Shown piece by piece: positions 7,224 to 17,903 of a stretch of DNA of 64,000 nt. The translations under genes and the position numbers were made by a program. The first letter of the stretch is position 1, and the number at the start of each line of letters is the position of its first letter. The notes beneath the pieces are model-generated. The model ran no database searches and was not told the DNA's origin. It saw nothing but the letters and a program-made list of their open reading frames with translations. This DNA comes from an uncultured Luteimonas sp. (GTDB taxonomy: Bacteria; Pseudomonadota; Gammaproteobacteria; Xanthomonadales; Xanthomonadaceae): contig CAKTDC010000004.1 of NCBI GenBank assembly GCA_934541015.1, positions 1 to 64,000 on the forward strand. Direction: 5' to 3'.

Positions 7224-7247
7224 GGGATTCGGGATTCGGGATTCGGG
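7224..7247. repeat. Heptamer array (GGGATTC)x3
   Basis: Three copies of GGGATTC plus GGG, directly after the right end of the 492-bp element. Same repeat family as the array at the window start. Confidence 0.85.
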
Positions 7248-7297
7248 AAAGGCGGAAGTGTGGCTCCCGGGCTTTTCCGGACGCCGATCCCCTTGCC

Positions 7298-8551
7298 TCA
7301 CTTCAGCTCCCTGAAGTGAAGGCGACGCAACCGCGGTGCCCGCCACGCCGCGACCGCGGCGACGCCCATGGTGACGCAGCCACCGAGCACGACGGCGGGG
7401 ACGAGGCCGAGCAGGCGGGCCATGGAGCCGGCGTAGAAGGCACCGATCTCGTTGGACGAGCCGACGAACAGGCCGTTGATCGACGACACGCGGCCGCGCA
7501 TGTGGTCGGGCGTGGCCAGCTGCATGATGGTGGAGCGGGTGACCACCGAGACGCCGTCGCAGACGCCCGACAGCAGCAGGAAGAACACCGACAGCCAGAA
7601 CGCCCGGGACAGGCCGAAGCCGATCATGCACAGGCCGAAGCCGACCACCGCCAGCAGCAGGATCCTGCCCGCGTTGCGGTCCAGCGGGTGCCTGGCCAGC
7701 CAGACGCCCATGGCGACCGCGCCCAGCGCCGGGGCCGCGCGCATGATCCCCAGGCCTTCGGGGCCGTAGTGCAGGATCTCCTTGAGGAAGGCCGGCGCCA
7801 GCGAGATCGCGCCGCCGAACATCACCGCGAACATGTCCAGCGCCAGCGCCGCCAGCAGCACCTGGTGGCCGAACACGAAGCGCCCGCCTTCGACGATGCT
7901 GGCCAGGATCGGCGCGCGCTGCAGCTGCGGCGCCGGTTCGCTCACCTTCAGCCGCAGCATGGCGATGGCGGCCAGGATTGCGAACAGCACCGAAATCCCG
8001 TAGGCGACCGGCTTGCCCGCCCAGGCCACGAGGAAGCCGGCGATCGCCGGCCCGGTGACCAGCGCCGACTGGAACACGATGCTGCCCAGGCCCGCGCCGC
8101 GCACGTACTGCTCGCGCGGCAGCACGCGGGCGAACAGCGCGTTGTAGACCGGGCCGAGGAAAGCGCGCACGCAGCCGGTCAGCGCGATCGCGGCATAGAT
8201 GATCGCCACCCCGGCCGATGCCCACCAGCCACCGGCGATGGCCACCAGCAGCAGCGGCGTGATGCCCAGGCCGGTCGCGGCCACCGCGCCGAGCCTGCGC
8301 CGCGGCAGCACGTCGACCAGGTAGCCGGCGAACGGCGCGACGCAGAAATAAGGCAGCACCTCGGCCAGTCCGATCAGGCCGAGCATCCACGGATCGCGGG
8401 TTTCCTCGTAGACGTGCCAGCCGACCGTCACCGCCACGCCCTGGTAGGACAGGATGGTGAACAGCCGGAACGCCATCAGCAGGCGGAAATCCGGGTTGCG
8501 GAGCGGCGCGGCGCGGCTGTCTCCGGGGTTGCCTGCCTGACGGGTTCTCAC
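7298..8551 (-). CDS. MFS transporter (EntS/MFS_3-like)
   Basis: 417-residue inner-membrane carrier with about 12 hydrophobic segments; the opening RNPDFRLLMAFRLFTILSYQGVAVTVGWHVYE and PDHMRGRVSSINGLFVGSSNEIG match the MFS_3 group that includes the enterobactin exporter EntS. The substrate cannot be told from sequence and no siderophore genes are nearby. Its first four bases overlap the end of sufE, so it is probably co-transcribed and coupled. No terminator is obvious downstream before the heptamer array. Confidence 0.85.
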   Translation of the reverse strand: MRTRQAGNPGDSRAAPLRNPDFRLLMAFRLFTILSYQGVAVTVGWHVYEETRDPWMLGLIGLAEVLPYFCVAPFAGYLVDVLPRRRLGAVAATGLGITPLLLVAIAGGWWASAGVAIIYAAIALTGCVRAFLGPVYNALFARVLPREQYVRGAGLGSIVFQSALVTGPAIAGFLVAWAGKPVAYGISVLFAILAAIAMLRLKVSEPAPQLQRAPILASIVEGGRFVFGHQVLLAALALDMFAVMFGGAISLAPAFLKEILHYGPEGLGIMRAAPALGAVAMGVWLARHPLDRNAGRILLLAVVGFGLCMIGFGLSRAFWLSVFFLLLSGVCDGVSVVTRSTIMQLATPDHMRGRVSSINGLFVGSSNEIGAFYAGSMARLLGLVPAVVLGGCVTMGVAAVAAWRAPRLRRLHFRELK

Positions 8552-8988
8552 GCCAGCGCGCGCTGGGCGGCGTCGCGGATGAAGGCCAGCAGCGAGGCCA
8601 GCCCGTTGCTGCGGGTGGGCGACAGGTGCCTGGCCAGGCCGATGTCGGCGATGTACTCGGCATCGGTGGCGAGGATGTCCTGCGCGCTGCGGCCCGAGTA
8701 CACCCGCAGGGCCAGGAAGATCAGCCCGGACACGATCGCCGAATCGCTGGCGGCGTGGAAGTCCAGGCGCGCGGCGTCACCCTCGGGCACGATCCACACC
8801 AGCGACTGGCAGCCCAGCAGGCGGTGTTCCTCGGTCTTCCACTCGTCGGGGAACAGCGGCAGCTTGCGGCCCAGGTCGATCAGGTACTGGTAGCGCTCGG
8901 ACCAGTCGCCGAAAAAGGCGAACTCGTCGCGGATGGCGGCCTGGGCCTCGGCGGCGGTGGGTTCGAGCGGGAAGATCGTTCGGGTCAC
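8548..8988 (-). CDS. sufE: Cysteine desulfuration protein SufE
   Basis: 146 residues. SufE accepts persulfide sulfur from SufS on its active Cys, here Cys60 in LLGCQSLVW, and passes it to the Suf Fe-S scaffold. Length and fold pattern (EFAFFGDWSERYQYLIDLG at the N-terminus, LSPTRSNGLASLL near the end) fit the family. No sufBCDS genes are in the window, so it is detached from the main suf operon. Overlaps the MFS gene by 4 bases. Confidence 0.93.
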   Translation of the reverse strand: MTRTIFPLEPTAAEAQAAIRDEFAFFGDWSERYQYLIDLGRKLPLFPDEWKTEEHRLLGCQSLVWIVPEGDAARLDFHAASDSAIVSGLIFLALRVYSGRSAQDILATDAEYIADIGLARHLSPTRSNGLASLLAFIRDAAQRALA

Positions 8989-9148
8989 ATCGGTTCCTGC
9001 ATCTTGAGCTGCCCGCCCGCGACGGGCGCGAGCGGTGGGGTGGGACGAAAACCCATGGTCCCGGCCATGGCGTCGCGCCTGTTCCCGGGCGCTCCGCCCG
9101 GGCGGGGAGGTTTCCCGGCGTCCTTCCCGGGCCGGCTGCCGCCCGCGA

Positions 9149-10561
<1,413 letters not shown>

Positions 10562-10587
10562 GTCGCAGGGGCGTGGACAACCGGTGG

Positions 10588-10593
10588 ATTCTA
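10588..10593 (-). promoter_or_regulatory. -10-like hexamer TAGAAT for cysS
   Basis: TAGAAT on the minus strand, about 26 bases before the cysS ATG. The same hexamer precedes hisS and tRNA-Pro in this window, suggesting a shared preference for TAGAAT. The -35 is unclear. Confidence 0.45.
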
Positions 10594-10649
10594 CCGGGCC
10601 GGGACCGGGCATGACAGCGGCTATTCAGCCCGCAGGCGGCCCCGGCCCC

Positions 10650-10655
10650 TAAACT
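10650..10655 (+). promoter_or_regulatory. -10-like hexamer TAAACT
   Basis: TAAACT within CCTAAACTGGCC, 28 bases before the ATG at 10684. Nearly the same block (GCTAAACTGGCC) lies 28 bases before the GTG at 1768 in folE2. Confidence 0.35.
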
Positions 10656-10683
10656 GGCCGTGTTTTCCAGGGGCCGCCCGCAT

Positions 10684-11160
10684 ATGCCGCGAATCAACCG
10701 TTTCCTGTCTGCAGTGCTGGCCGCCGGCCTGGCGGCGCCGGCGTCGGCGCAGGAACCGCAGGTCGTCACCGGCCTGCAGCAGGAGAACGTGCGCATCGAA
10801 TACGCGCAGGTGCTGCGCGCCGAGCCGGTGTACCAGACCCTGCACGCCACCAGCATGGTCGAGCGCTGCGATCCGCCGGCGGACGACGAGGACGAGGACA
10901 GCCGGCGCGGTTTCGCGCGGGTGGTGGGCGCGGTCAAGGGCGCGCTGACGCCCGATCCCAAGGTCGAGGAGGTCGCTCCCTCGGCCGGTGGCGACTGCCG
11001 GATGGTGCCGGTGGAGCGGGAGTTCCGGCGGCCGATCGCCTACGAGGTCGATTACGTCTACAAGGGCGTCAAATACCGGGCGAGCCTGCCCTACGACCCC
11101 GGCAACCGCATCCGCATCCGGGTCTCGGTGACTCCGCTGGTGAGCCCGGTCAGCCCGTGA
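10684..11160 (+). CDS. Secreted hypothetical protein
   Basis: 158 residues with a Sec signal peptide ending in APASAQ. The mature part has YAQVLRAEPVYQTLHAT, a cysteine, an acidic linker, a second cysteine and AYEVDYVYKGVKYRASLPYDPGNRIRI. This YAxVLxxEPVY...C...Y.V.Y.Y.G pattern resembles the beta-rich half of glycine-zipper outer-membrane proteins common in xanthomonads, but no glycine zipper is present. The two Cys could form a disulfide. Periplasmic or outer-membrane location is inferred; function unknown. Confidence 0.8.
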   Translation: MPRINRFLSAVLAAGLAAPASAQEPQVVTGLQQENVRIEYAQVLRAEPVYQTLHATSMVERCDPPADDEDEDSRRGFARVVGAVKGALTPDPKVEEVAPSAGGDCRMVPVEREFRRPIAYEVDYVYKGVKYRASLPYDPGNRIRIRVSVTPLVSPVSP

Positions 11161-11176
11161 CCGCGCCGCCCGTCCC

Positions 11177-11205
11177 TTGCGGCCGGGGGCGCGGCATGCG
11201 ACGAT
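11177..11205 (+). promoter_or_regulatory. Candidate promoter of the arg leader
   Basis: TTGCGG (11177-11182), 17-bp spacer, GACGAT (11200-11205). It would start transcription a few bases before the leader ATG at 11216. The -10 match is modest. Confidence 0.4.
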
Positions 11206-11215
11206 CCGCAGTCTG

Positions 11216-11320
11216 ATGAACGCCCGGACCACATCGCCCGAGACCCTCAGCTCCGCCCGCATGGCGGCAGGCATGACCTCGCGCGCGCGCCGACCGGAGA
11301 TTATTCCGCCAGCTGGGTAG
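11216..11320 (+). CDS. Candidate arginine leader peptide (attenuator)
   Basis: 34-codon open frame beginning MNART and ending PPAG. It has five Arg codons, three of them clustered as SRARRP at codons 22-27. It is followed 40 bases later by a terminator-type hairpin and then by argF'. That order (short peptide rich in the regulated amino acid, hairpin, biosynthetic gene) is the classic attenuation layout. I did not work out an antiterminator pairing, and Arg is common in GC-rich chance frames, so this remains a hypothesis. Confidence 0.45.
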   Translation: MNARTTSPETLSSARMAAGMTSRARRPEIIPPAG

Positions 11321-11360
11321 TTCCGGAGCGTTCCTTCTGCACGATCAGGTTCCAGAACGA

Positions 11361-11382
11361 CCCGGCCCCCGGCCGGGTTTTT
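11361..11382 (+). terminator. Terminator-type hairpin upstream of argF'
   Basis: CCCGGCC-CCC-GGCCGGG stem-loop followed directly by TTTTTCG. It lies 46 bases before the argF' ATG and inside its presumed leader, so it fits a regulated (attenuator) terminator better than the end of the gene at 11160, which is 200 bases away. Confidence 0.75.
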
Positions 11383-11428
11383 CGTTTCTTCCGCCGCCCC
11401 ACCGACGCCATCGCAGGATTCCGCCGAG

Positions 11429-12472
11429 ATGAAGCATTTCCTCAACACCCAGGACTGGAGCCGCAGTGAACTCGACGCGCTGCTGGCCCAGGCGGCGCTG
11501 TTCAAGCGCAACCGGATGGGAGATGCGCTCCGGGGCAGGTCGATCGCCCTGGTGTTCTTCAATCCCTCGATGCGTACCCGCACCAGCTTCGAGCTCGGCG
11601 CGTTCCAGCTCGGCGGCCACGCCATCGTGCTGCAGCCGGGCAAGGACGCCTGGCCGATCGAGTTCGACCTGGGCACGGTGATGGACGGCGACACCGAGGA
11701 GCACATCGCCGAGGTCGCGCAGGTGCTGGGGCGCTACGTCGACCTGATCGGCGTGCGCGCCTTCCCGAAGTTCGTCGACTGGGCCTACGACCGCCAGGAC
11801 GTGGTGCTGAAGGCGTTCGCGAAGTACTCGCCGGTGCCGGTGATCAACATGGAAACCATCACCCATCCCTGCCAGGAGCTGGCGCACGCGCTGGCGCTGC
11901 AGGAGCATTTCGGCACCACGGACCTGCGCGGAAAGAAGTACGTGCTGACCTGGACCTATCACCCCAGGCCGCTCAACACCGCGGTGGCGAACTCGGCCCT
12001 GACCATCGCCACCCGCCTGGGCATGGACGTGACCCTGCTGTGCCCCACGCCCGACTACGTCCTCGACGAGCGCTACATGGGCTGGGCGCAGGACAACGTC
12101 GCCGGGAGCGGCGGTTCGTTGACCGTCAGCCACGACATCGACAGCGCCTACGCCGGCGCCGACGTGGTCTACGCCAAGAGCTGGGGCGCGCTGCCCTACT
12201 TCGGCAACTGGGCGCCGGAAAAGCCGATCCGCGACCAGTACACGCACTTCATGGTGGACGAGCGGAAGATGGCGCTGACCCGCAACGGTGTTTTCAGCCA
12301 CTGCCTGCCCCTGCGCCGCAACGTCAAGGCCACCGACGCGGTGATGGATTCGCCCAGCTGCATCGCCATCCACGAGGCGGAAAACCGGCTGCATGTGCAG
12401 AAGGCGGTCATGGCCGCGCTGGTGCGCAGCCGTGACCGCCGGGATTCGGGATCCGGGATTGGGGATTCGTAA
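11429..12472 (+). CDS. argF': N-acetylornithine carbamoyltransferase
   Basis: 347 residues. Transfers carbamoyl phosphate to N-acetylornithine, giving N-acetylcitrulline; this acetylated variant of ArgF is characteristic of Xanthomonas and relatives. Carbamoyl-phosphate site [18 protein letters not shown], the HCLPLRRN loop and [11 protein letters not shown] fit the AOTCase branch rather than OTCase. The last residues (DSGSGIGDS) are encoded by a GGGATTC heptamer array that has run into the gene end. First gene of the arg/pro cluster, behind the candidate attenuator. Confidence 0.94.
   Translation: MKHFLNTQDWSRSELDALLAQAALFKRNRMGDALRGRSIALVFFNPSMRTRTSFELGAFQLGGHAIVLQPGKDAWPIEFDLGTVMDGDTEEHIAEVAQVLGRYVDLIGVRAFPKFVDWAYDRQDVVLKAFAKYSPVPVINMETITHPCQELAHALALQEHFGTTDLRGKKYVLTWTYHPRPLNTAVANSALTIATRLGMDVTLLCPTPDYVLDERYMGWAQDNVAGSGGSLTVSHDIDSAYAGADVVYAKSWGALPYFGNWAPEKPIRDQYTHFMVDERKMALTRNGVFSHCLPLRRNVKATDAVMDSPSCIAIHEAENRLHVQKAVMAALVRSRDRRDSGSGIGDS
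12439..12471. repeat. Heptamer-type array overlapping the argF' 3' end
   Basis: Degenerate GGGATTC/GGGATCC/GGGATTG copies that supply the final codons of argF'. An inverted relative lies at 12546-12578 in the 5' end of argG. Confidence 0.75.
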
Positions 12473-12525
12473 AAGCAGCACTGTCCCTTCGCCAGGCTCT
12501 CACCTTTCCTCCAGAGACTCCCCCC

Positions 12526-13776
12526 ATGTCGCAGCAGCCCGCTTCCCCCAATCCACAGTCCCCAATCCCCGATCCCGCCGCGGCCGAAAGCCGCGACATC
12601 GTCCTTGCTTTCAGCGGCGGCCTCGACACCAGTTTCTGCGTTCCCTGGCTGCGCGAGCGCGGCTGGAACGTGCATACGGTGTTCGCCGACACCGGCGGCG
12701 TGGACGCGGATGAGCGCGAGTTCATCGAGAAGCGCGCGGCCGAGCTGGGCGTGGCCAGTCATGTCACGGTCGACGGCGGTCCGGCGATCTGGAGTGGCTT
12801 CGTCAGGCCCTTCGTCTGGGCGGGCGAGGGCTACCAGGGCCAGTACCCGCTGCTGGTGTCCGACCGCTACCTGATCGTCGATGCCGCGCTGGCCCGGGCC
12901 GCCGAGCTGGGCACCAGCGCCATCGCCCACGGCTGCACCGGCATGGGCAACGACCAGGTGCGCTTCGACCTGGCGGTGAAGAGCCAGGGCGACTACCGCA
13001 TCGTGGCGCCGATCCGCGAGATCCAGAAGGAGCACACCCAGACCCGCGCCTACGAGCAGAAGTACCTCGAGGAGCGCGGCTTCGGCGTGCGCGCCAAGCA
13101 GAAGGCCTACACCATCAACGAGAACCTGCTGGGCGTGACCATGTCCGGCGGCGAGATCGACCAGTGGGAGACCCCGGGCGACGGCGCCCGGGGCTGGTGT
13201 GCGCCGCGCAGCGCCTGGCCGCTGGAGCCGCTGACGGTCGGCCTGAAGTTCGAGAACGGCGAGGCCGTGGAGCTCGACGGCAAGCCGCTGCCGGGCGAGC
13301 AGATCCTGGCCAGGCTCAACCGCCTGTTCGCCTCCTACGGCGTCGGCCGCGGGATGTACACCGGCGATACCGTGATCGGCCTCAAGGGCCGCATCGTCTA
13401 CGAGGCCCCGGGCCTGGTCGCGCTGCTGACCGCGCACCGCGCGCTGGAGGAAGCGGTGCTGAGCAAGCAGCAGAACCGCTTCAAGCCCGAGGTCGCGCGC
13501 AAGTGGGTGGAACTGGTCTACGAGGGCTTCTTCCACGATCCGCTCAAGACCGACCTCGAAGCGTTCCTCGCCTCCTCGCAGCGCGCGGTCAACGGCGAGG
13601 TGGTGCTGGAAACCCGCGGCGGCCGCGTCGACGCGGTGGCGGTGAAGTCGCCGCACCTGCTGCACTCCAAGGGCGCCACCTACGCGCAGTCCGCCGACTG
13701 GGGCGTGGAGGAGGCCGAGGGTTTCATCAAGCTGTTCGGGATGAGCAGCACGCTCTGGGCGGAGGTCAACCGCTGA
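12526..13776 (+). CDS. argG: Argininosuccinate synthase
   Basis: 416 residues. Ligates citrulline and aspartate with ATP. The P-loop is [15 protein letters not shown], and [13 protein letters not shown] is the typical citrulline/aspartate-binding segment. The annotated ATG adds about 22 residues ([19 protein letters not shown]) before the conserved beta strand, and these are encoded by a heptamer-type repeat. A later start is possible, though the next in-frame ATG lies inside the domain. Gap to argF' is 53 bases. Confidence 0.95.
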   Translation: MSQQPASPNPQSPIPDPAAAESRDIVLAFSGGLDTSFCVPWLRERGWNVHTVFADTGGVDADEREFIEKRAAELGVASHVTVDGGPAIWSGFVRPFVWAGEGYQGQYPLLVSDRYLIVDAALARAAELGTSAIAHGCTGMGNDQVRFDLAVKSQGDYRIVAPIREIQKEHTQTRAYEQKYLEERGFGVRAKQKAYTINENLLGVTMSGGEIDQWETPGDGARGWCAPRSAWPLEPLTVGLKFENGEAVELDGKPLPGEQILARLNRLFASYGVGRGMYTGDTVIGLKGRIVYEAPGLVALLTAHRALEEAVLSKQQNRFKPEVARKWVELVYEGFFHDPLKTDLEAFLASSQRAVNGEVVLETRGGRVDAVAVKSPHLLHSKGATYAQSADWGVEEAEGFIKLFGMSSTLWAEVNR

Positions 13777-13796
13777 GCGCCCGATAGCCCCGGTCC

Positions 13797-13886
13797 CGTC
13801 ATCCCGGTGAGAGCCGGGATCCGTTCCCCCCTTGCCGTCGGCAGGGAAGCGACGCAAGTCGATTCCCGCCCGCGGGAACGACGGCG
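13797..13886. repeat. Degenerate dRS3-like palindrome pair
   Basis: GTCATCCCGGTGAGAGCCGGGATCC faces GATTCCCGCCCGCGGGAACGACGG about 45 bp later. Same architecture as the other repeat elements here but more diverged. It occupies most of the argG-argE' gap. Confidence 0.6.
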
Positions 13887-13919
13887 ACGGAACAGGAATC
13901 ATCGCCAACCGATACCACC

Positions 13920-15008
13920 ATGCTGCAATCCATCCTCCCCCACCTTGAAGCGCTGGTGTCGTTCGACACCCGCAACCCGCCGCGTGCGATCACCACCGGC
14001 GGCATCTTCGACTACATCCGCGCCCAGCTGCCGGACTTCCGCGTCGAGGTCAACGACCATGGCGCCGGCGCGGTGTCGCTGTTCGCCGTGCGCGGCACTC
14101 CGACGCGGCTGTTCAACGTCCACGTCGACACCGTGCCGTCCTCGCCACACTGGAGCACCGACCCGCTGGCGCTGCGCGTGACCGACGAGCGTGCCATCGG
14201 CCTGGGCGCCTGCGACATCAAGGGCGCGGCGGCCGGCCTGATCGCTGCGGCGCAGGCGACGAAGGGCGACGCCGCCCTCCTGTTCAGCAGCGACGAGGAG
14301 GCCAACGATCCGCGCTGCGTCGATGCCTTCCTGTCCGCCGGCCACGGTTTCCGCGACGTGATCGTGGCCGAGCCCACCGGCTGCGAGGCGGTGCTGGCCC
14401 ATCGCGGCATCAGCGCGGTGCGGATGCAGTTCCGCGGCAAGGCGGGGCACGCGTCCGGCGCCGGCGTGCTCGATGAAAGCGCACTGCACCATGCCGTGCG
14501 CTGGGGCAGCCGCGCGCTGGAATTCATCGCCATGGAGTCGCACCGCCGTTTCGGCGGGCTCACCGGGCTGCGCTTCAACATCGGGCGGATCGAGGGCGGC
14601 ATCAAGGCCAACGTGATCGCGCCGGCCGCGGAGCTGCGCTTCGGCTTCCGCCCGCTGCCCTCGCACGACCTCGACCAGCTGCACGCCGCCTTCCGCGGCT
14701 TTGCCGCGCCCGATGCGGTCGAGGTCTACGAGGAAACCTTCCGTGGCCCTTCGCTGCCGGCCGGCGACACCGCCACGGCCGAGGACCGCCGGCTGCGCGC
14801 GCGCGACCTGGCCGACGCCCTCGGCCTGCCGGTCGGCAACGCCGTCGACTTCTGGACCGAAGCCTCGCTGTTCTCGCGCGCCGGCCTGACCGCGCTGGTG
14901 TTCGGGCCCGGCGCGATCGCCCAGGCGCACACCGCCGACGAATGGGTGGCGCTCGAACAGCTGCAACGCTACGGCGGCATCATCCGCGACATTTTCGGAA
15001 CCGCATGA
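13920..15008 (+). CDS. argE': N-acetyl-L-citrulline deacetylase
   Basis: 362-residue M20-family metallo-deacylase. Removes acetyl from N-acetylcitrulline after ArgF', so citrulline rather than ornithine is released in this pathway. Metal-site motifs are [19 protein letters not shown] and [12 protein letters not shown] and the dimerisation-domain GKAGHAS are also present. The assignment to acetylcitrulline instead of acetylornithine rests on the neighbouring argF' and NAGK/NAGS genes. Stop overlaps the next start (ATGA). Confidence 0.92.
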   Translation: MLQSILPHLEALVSFDTRNPPRAITTGGIFDYIRAQLPDFRVEVNDHGAGAVSLFAVRGTPTRLFNVHVDTVPSSPHWSTDPLALRVTDERAIGLGACDIKGAAAGLIAAAQATKGDAALLFSSDEEANDPRCVDAFLSAGHGFRDVIVAEPTGCEAVLAHRGISAVRMQFRGKAGHASGAGVLDESALHHAVRWGSRALEFIAMESHRRFGGLTGLRFNIGRIEGGIKANVIAPAAELRFGFRPLPSHDLDQLHAAFRGFAAPDAVEVYEETFRGPSLPAGDTATAEDRRLRARDLADALGLPVGNAVDFWTEASLFSRAGLTALVFGPGAIAQAHTADEWVALEQLQRYGGIIRDIFGTA

Positions 15009-16327
15009 ACATCGAAGCCAACCGGCAGACCCGGCAGACCATCGTGCGCCTGCTTTCGAGCATGGCCAGCGCGAAGGAGATCAGCCAGTACCTCAAGCGC
15101 TTCTCGCAGCTCGACGCCAAGCGCTTCGCCGTGGTCAAGGTCGGCGGCGCGGTGCTGCGCGACGACCTGGAGGCGCTGACCTCGTCGCTGTCGTTTCTGC
15201 AGGAGGTCGGGCTGACCCCGATCGTGCTGCACGGCGCCGGCCCCCAGCTGGACGCGGAGCTGTCGGCGGCGGGCATCGAGAAGCAGACGGTCAACGGCCT
15301 GCGCGTGACCACGCCCGAGGCGCTGGCGATCGTGCGCCGGGTGTTCCAGGCCTCGAACCTGGCCCTGGTCGAGGCGCTGCAGGCCAACGGCGCGCGCGCG
15401 ACTTCGATCACCGGCGGCGTGTTCGAGGCCGACTACCTGGATCGCGAGACCTACGGCCTGGTGGGCGAGGTGAAGTCGGTCAACCTGGCGCCGATCGAGG
15501 CCAGCCTGCAGGCGACCTCGATCCCGGTGATCGCCAGCCTGGGCGAGACCGCCGGCGGGCAGATCCTCAACGTCAACGCCGATTTCGCCGCCAACGAGCT
15601 GGTGCGGGTGCTGCAGCCCTACAAGATCATCTTCCTCACCGGCACCGGCGGCCTGCTCGACCCCGAAGGCAGGGTGATCGACTCGATCAACCTGTCCAGC
15701 GAGTACGACCACCTGATGCAGCAGCCCTGGATCAACGGCGGCATGAAGGTGAAGATCCAGCAGATCAAGGATCTGCTCGACCACCTGCCGCTGGAGTCCT
15801 CGGTCTCGATCACGCGCCCGGCCGACCTGGCCAAGGAACTGTTCACCCACCGCGGCTCGGGCACCCTGGTCCGGCGCGGCGAGCAGGTGCTGCGCGCGAC
15901 CCGCTGGGACGCCTTCGACCTGGAGCGCCTGCGCGGCCTGATCGAATCCAGCTTCGGCCGCACCCTCGTGCCCGACTATTTCGAGCGCACCCCGCTGCTG
16001 CGCGCCTACGTCAGCGAGAACTACCGCGCCGCGGTGATCCTGGTCGACGGCGGCGGCACGGTCTACCTGGACAAGTTCGCGGTGCTCGACGATGCCCAGG
16101 GCGAGGGCCTGGGGCGCGCGGTCTGGAACGTGATGCGCGAGGAGACGCCGCAGCTGTTCTGGCGCTCGCGCCACAACAACCAGGTCAACATCTTCTACTA
16201 CGCCGAATCCGACGGCTGCTACAAGCAGGAAAAGTGGAAGGTGTTCTGGTACGGCATCGATGGCTTCGCCGACATCGAACGCTGCGTCGCGCACTGCGCC
16301 ACGCGCGAGCCGACCCTGCTGGACTGA
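15005..16327 (+). CDS. argB/argA: Bifunctional N-acetylglutamate kinase/synthase
   Basis: 440 residues. An amino-acid-kinase domain (about 1-285; [32 protein letters not shown]) is fused to a GNAT-type NAGS domain (about 290-440; [39 protein letters not shown]). This fused enzyme is the vertebrate-like NAGS/K known from Xanthomonas and carries out both acetylation of glutamate and its phosphorylation, with arginine as the expected allosteric effector. Start at 15005 overlaps the argE' stop by 4 bases; longer in-frame starts lie inside argE'. Confidence 0.94.
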   Translation: MNIEANRQTRQTIVRLLSSMASAKEISQYLKRFSQLDAKRFAVVKVGGAVLRDDLEALTSSLSFLQEVGLTPIVLHGAGPQLDAELSAAGIEKQTVNGLRVTTPEALAIVRRVFQASNLALVEALQANGARATSITGGVFEADYLDRETYGLVGEVKSVNLAPIEASLQATSIPVIASLGETAGGQILNVNADFAANELVRVLQPYKIIFLTGTGGLLDPEGRVIDSINLSSEYDHLMQQPWINGGMKVKIQQIKDLLDHLPLESSVSITRPADLAKELFTHRGSGTLVRRGEQVLRATRWDAFDLERLRGLIESSFGRTLVPDYFERTPLLRAYVSENYRAAVILVDGGGTVYLDKFAVLDDAQGEGLGRAVWNVMREETPQLFWRSRHNNQVNIFYYAESDGCYKQEKWKVFWYGIDGFADIERCVAHCATREPTLLD

Positions 16328-16329
16328 CG

Positions 16330-16941
16330 ATGGCCGCGTCCAGGCTCCCGCCCGCATGGCGCAGCGTGCCGACCCTGGTCGGCCGCCACGCCGTGCTTGA
16401 GCCGCTGCAGGCCGCGCATGCCGAGGGGCTGCGCGCGGCGGTGCAGGGCAGCGGGCTGGACGCGCTGTGGTACACAAACGTGCCTGCACCGGAACGGATG
16501 GATGCGTACGTGGACAAGGCGCTGTCGGCGCAGGCCGGGGGCGACATGCTGCCGTTCGCGGTGCGCGACGCCGCCGGGGAGATCGTCGGCAGCACGCGTT
16601 TCTACGGCCTCGATCCGGAGGTGCCGCGGCTGCTGCTCGGCTACACCTGGTACGCGCCGCGGGTGCAGCGCACCGGGCTCAACACCGACTGCAAGCGCAT
16701 GCTGCTCGGGCATGCGTTCGAAACGCTGGGCTGTGCCAGCGTGGGCTTCGAGACCAGCCGCTTCAACCAGGCATCCTGCGCGGCGATCTCCCGGCTCGGC
16801 GCCAGGCAGGACGGTGTGCTGCGCAACCACAAGCGCCATGCCGACGGCTCCCTGCGCGACACCGTGGCGTTTTCGATCATCGACAGCGAGTGGCCCGCGG
16901 TGCGCCGCCACCTGCAGTACCAACTGGACTCACGCCCATGA
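16330..16941 (+). CDS. GNAT N-acetyltransferase (RimJ/RimL-like)
   Basis: 203 residues of the Acetyltransf_3 type: [19 protein letters not shown] at the start, [20 protein letters not shown], the [21 protein letters not shown] acetyl-CoA region and [26 protein letters not shown]. Related proteins acetylate protein N-termini or small amines. It sits two bases after argBA and overlaps argC by 4, so it is translated with the arginine genes, but its substrate is unknown. A link to acetylated arginine intermediates is only a guess. Confidence 0.85.
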   Translation: MAASRLPPAWRSVPTLVGRHAVLEPLQAAHAEGLRAAVQGSGLDALWYTNVPAPERMDAYVDKALSAQAGGDMLPFAVRDAAGEIVGSTRFYGLDPEVPRLLLGYTWYAPRVQRTGLNTDCKRMLLGHAFETLGCASVGFETSRFNQASCAAISRLGARQDGVLRNHKRHADGSLRDTVAFSIIDSEWPAVRRHLQYQLDSRP

Positions 16942-17903
16942 GCAAGCAGACCCCGTCCATCGGCATCGTCGGCGCCCGCGGCCACACCGGCAGCGAGCTG
17001 ATCCGCCTGGTCGTCGGCCATCCGCGCTTCGGGCTCGCCTTCGTGTCCTCGCGCGAGCTCGATGGCCAGCGCGTTGCGGAGCACAACGAGGGCTACGCCG
17101 GCGACCTGCGCTTCGAGGCGCTCGATCCTGCAGCGGTCGCCGCCAAGGGTGTCGACGCGGTGGTGCTGGCCCTGCCCAACGGCAAGGCCGCGCCCTTCGT
17201 CGCGGCGCTGCAGGCGGCCAGGCCGGAGACGGTGATCGTCGACCTGTCGGCCGACTACCGCTTCGACGACGCCTGGTACTACGGCCTGCCCGAGCTGACC
17301 CGCGGCGGGGCCGGCGGGCAGCGACACATCAGCAACCCCGGCTGCTACGCCACCGCGATGCAGCTGGCGATCGCGCCGATGCTCGACCGGATCGACGGCA
17401 CCCCGCAGTGCTTCGGCGTGTCCGGCTACTCCGGCGCCGGAACTACCCCCTCGGACAAGAACAACGTCGAACTGCTGCGCGACAACCTGATGCCCTACGC
17501 GCTGGCCGACCACATGCACGAGCGCGAGGTATCGCGCCAGCTGGACGTGCCGGTTGCGTTCATGCCGCACGTTGCTCCGCATTTCCGCGGCATCACCCTC
17601 ACCGCCAGCCTGCCGCTGCGCACGCCGGCGACGGTCGACGAGGTGCGCGCCCGCTATCGCGAAGCGTACGCCGACGAGCCGCTGGTGCGGGTGCTCGACG
17701 AGGCGCCCTGGGTCAGCCGCATCGCCGGCCGCCACGGCGTGGACATCGGCGGATTCACCCTGTCGCCCGACGGCCGCCGGCTGGTGGTGGTGTCGACCCT
17801 GGACAACCTGCTCAAGGGCGCGGCGACGCAGGCGATGCAGAATCTCAACCTCGCCTTCGGCTTCGACGAGCTCGAAGGCATTCCCGTGGAGGACGCGGCA
17901 TGA
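16938..17903 (+). CDS. argC: N-acetyl-gamma-glutamyl-phosphate reductase
   Basis: 321 residues. NADPH-dependent reduction of acetylglutamyl phosphate to the semialdehyde. N-terminal Rossmann motif [16 protein letters not shown]; catalytic Cys136 in [19 protein letters not shown] in the second domain. Overlaps the GNAT gene and argH by 4 bases each. Confidence 0.96.
   Translation: MSKQTPSIGIVGARGHTGSELIRLVVGHPRFGLAFVSSRELDGQRVAEHNEGYAGDLRFEALDPAAVAAKGVDAVVLALPNGKAAPFVAALQAARPETVIVDLSADYRFDDAWYYGLPELTRGGAGGQRHISNPGCYATAMQLAIAPMLDRIDGTPQCFGVSGYSGAGTTPSDKNNVELLRDNLMPYALADHMHEREVSRQLDVPVAFMPHVAPHFRGITLTASLPLRTPATVDEVRARYREAYADEPLVRVLDEAPWVSRIAGRHGVDIGGFTLSPDGRRLVVVSTLDNLLKGAATQAMQNLNLAFGFDELEGIPVEDAA

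Noticed and set aside
9075..9105. CCCGGGCGCTCCGCCCGGG hairpin as a terminator between cysS and sufE
   Set aside because: No T-rich tail on either strand; left as a simple GC hairpin.
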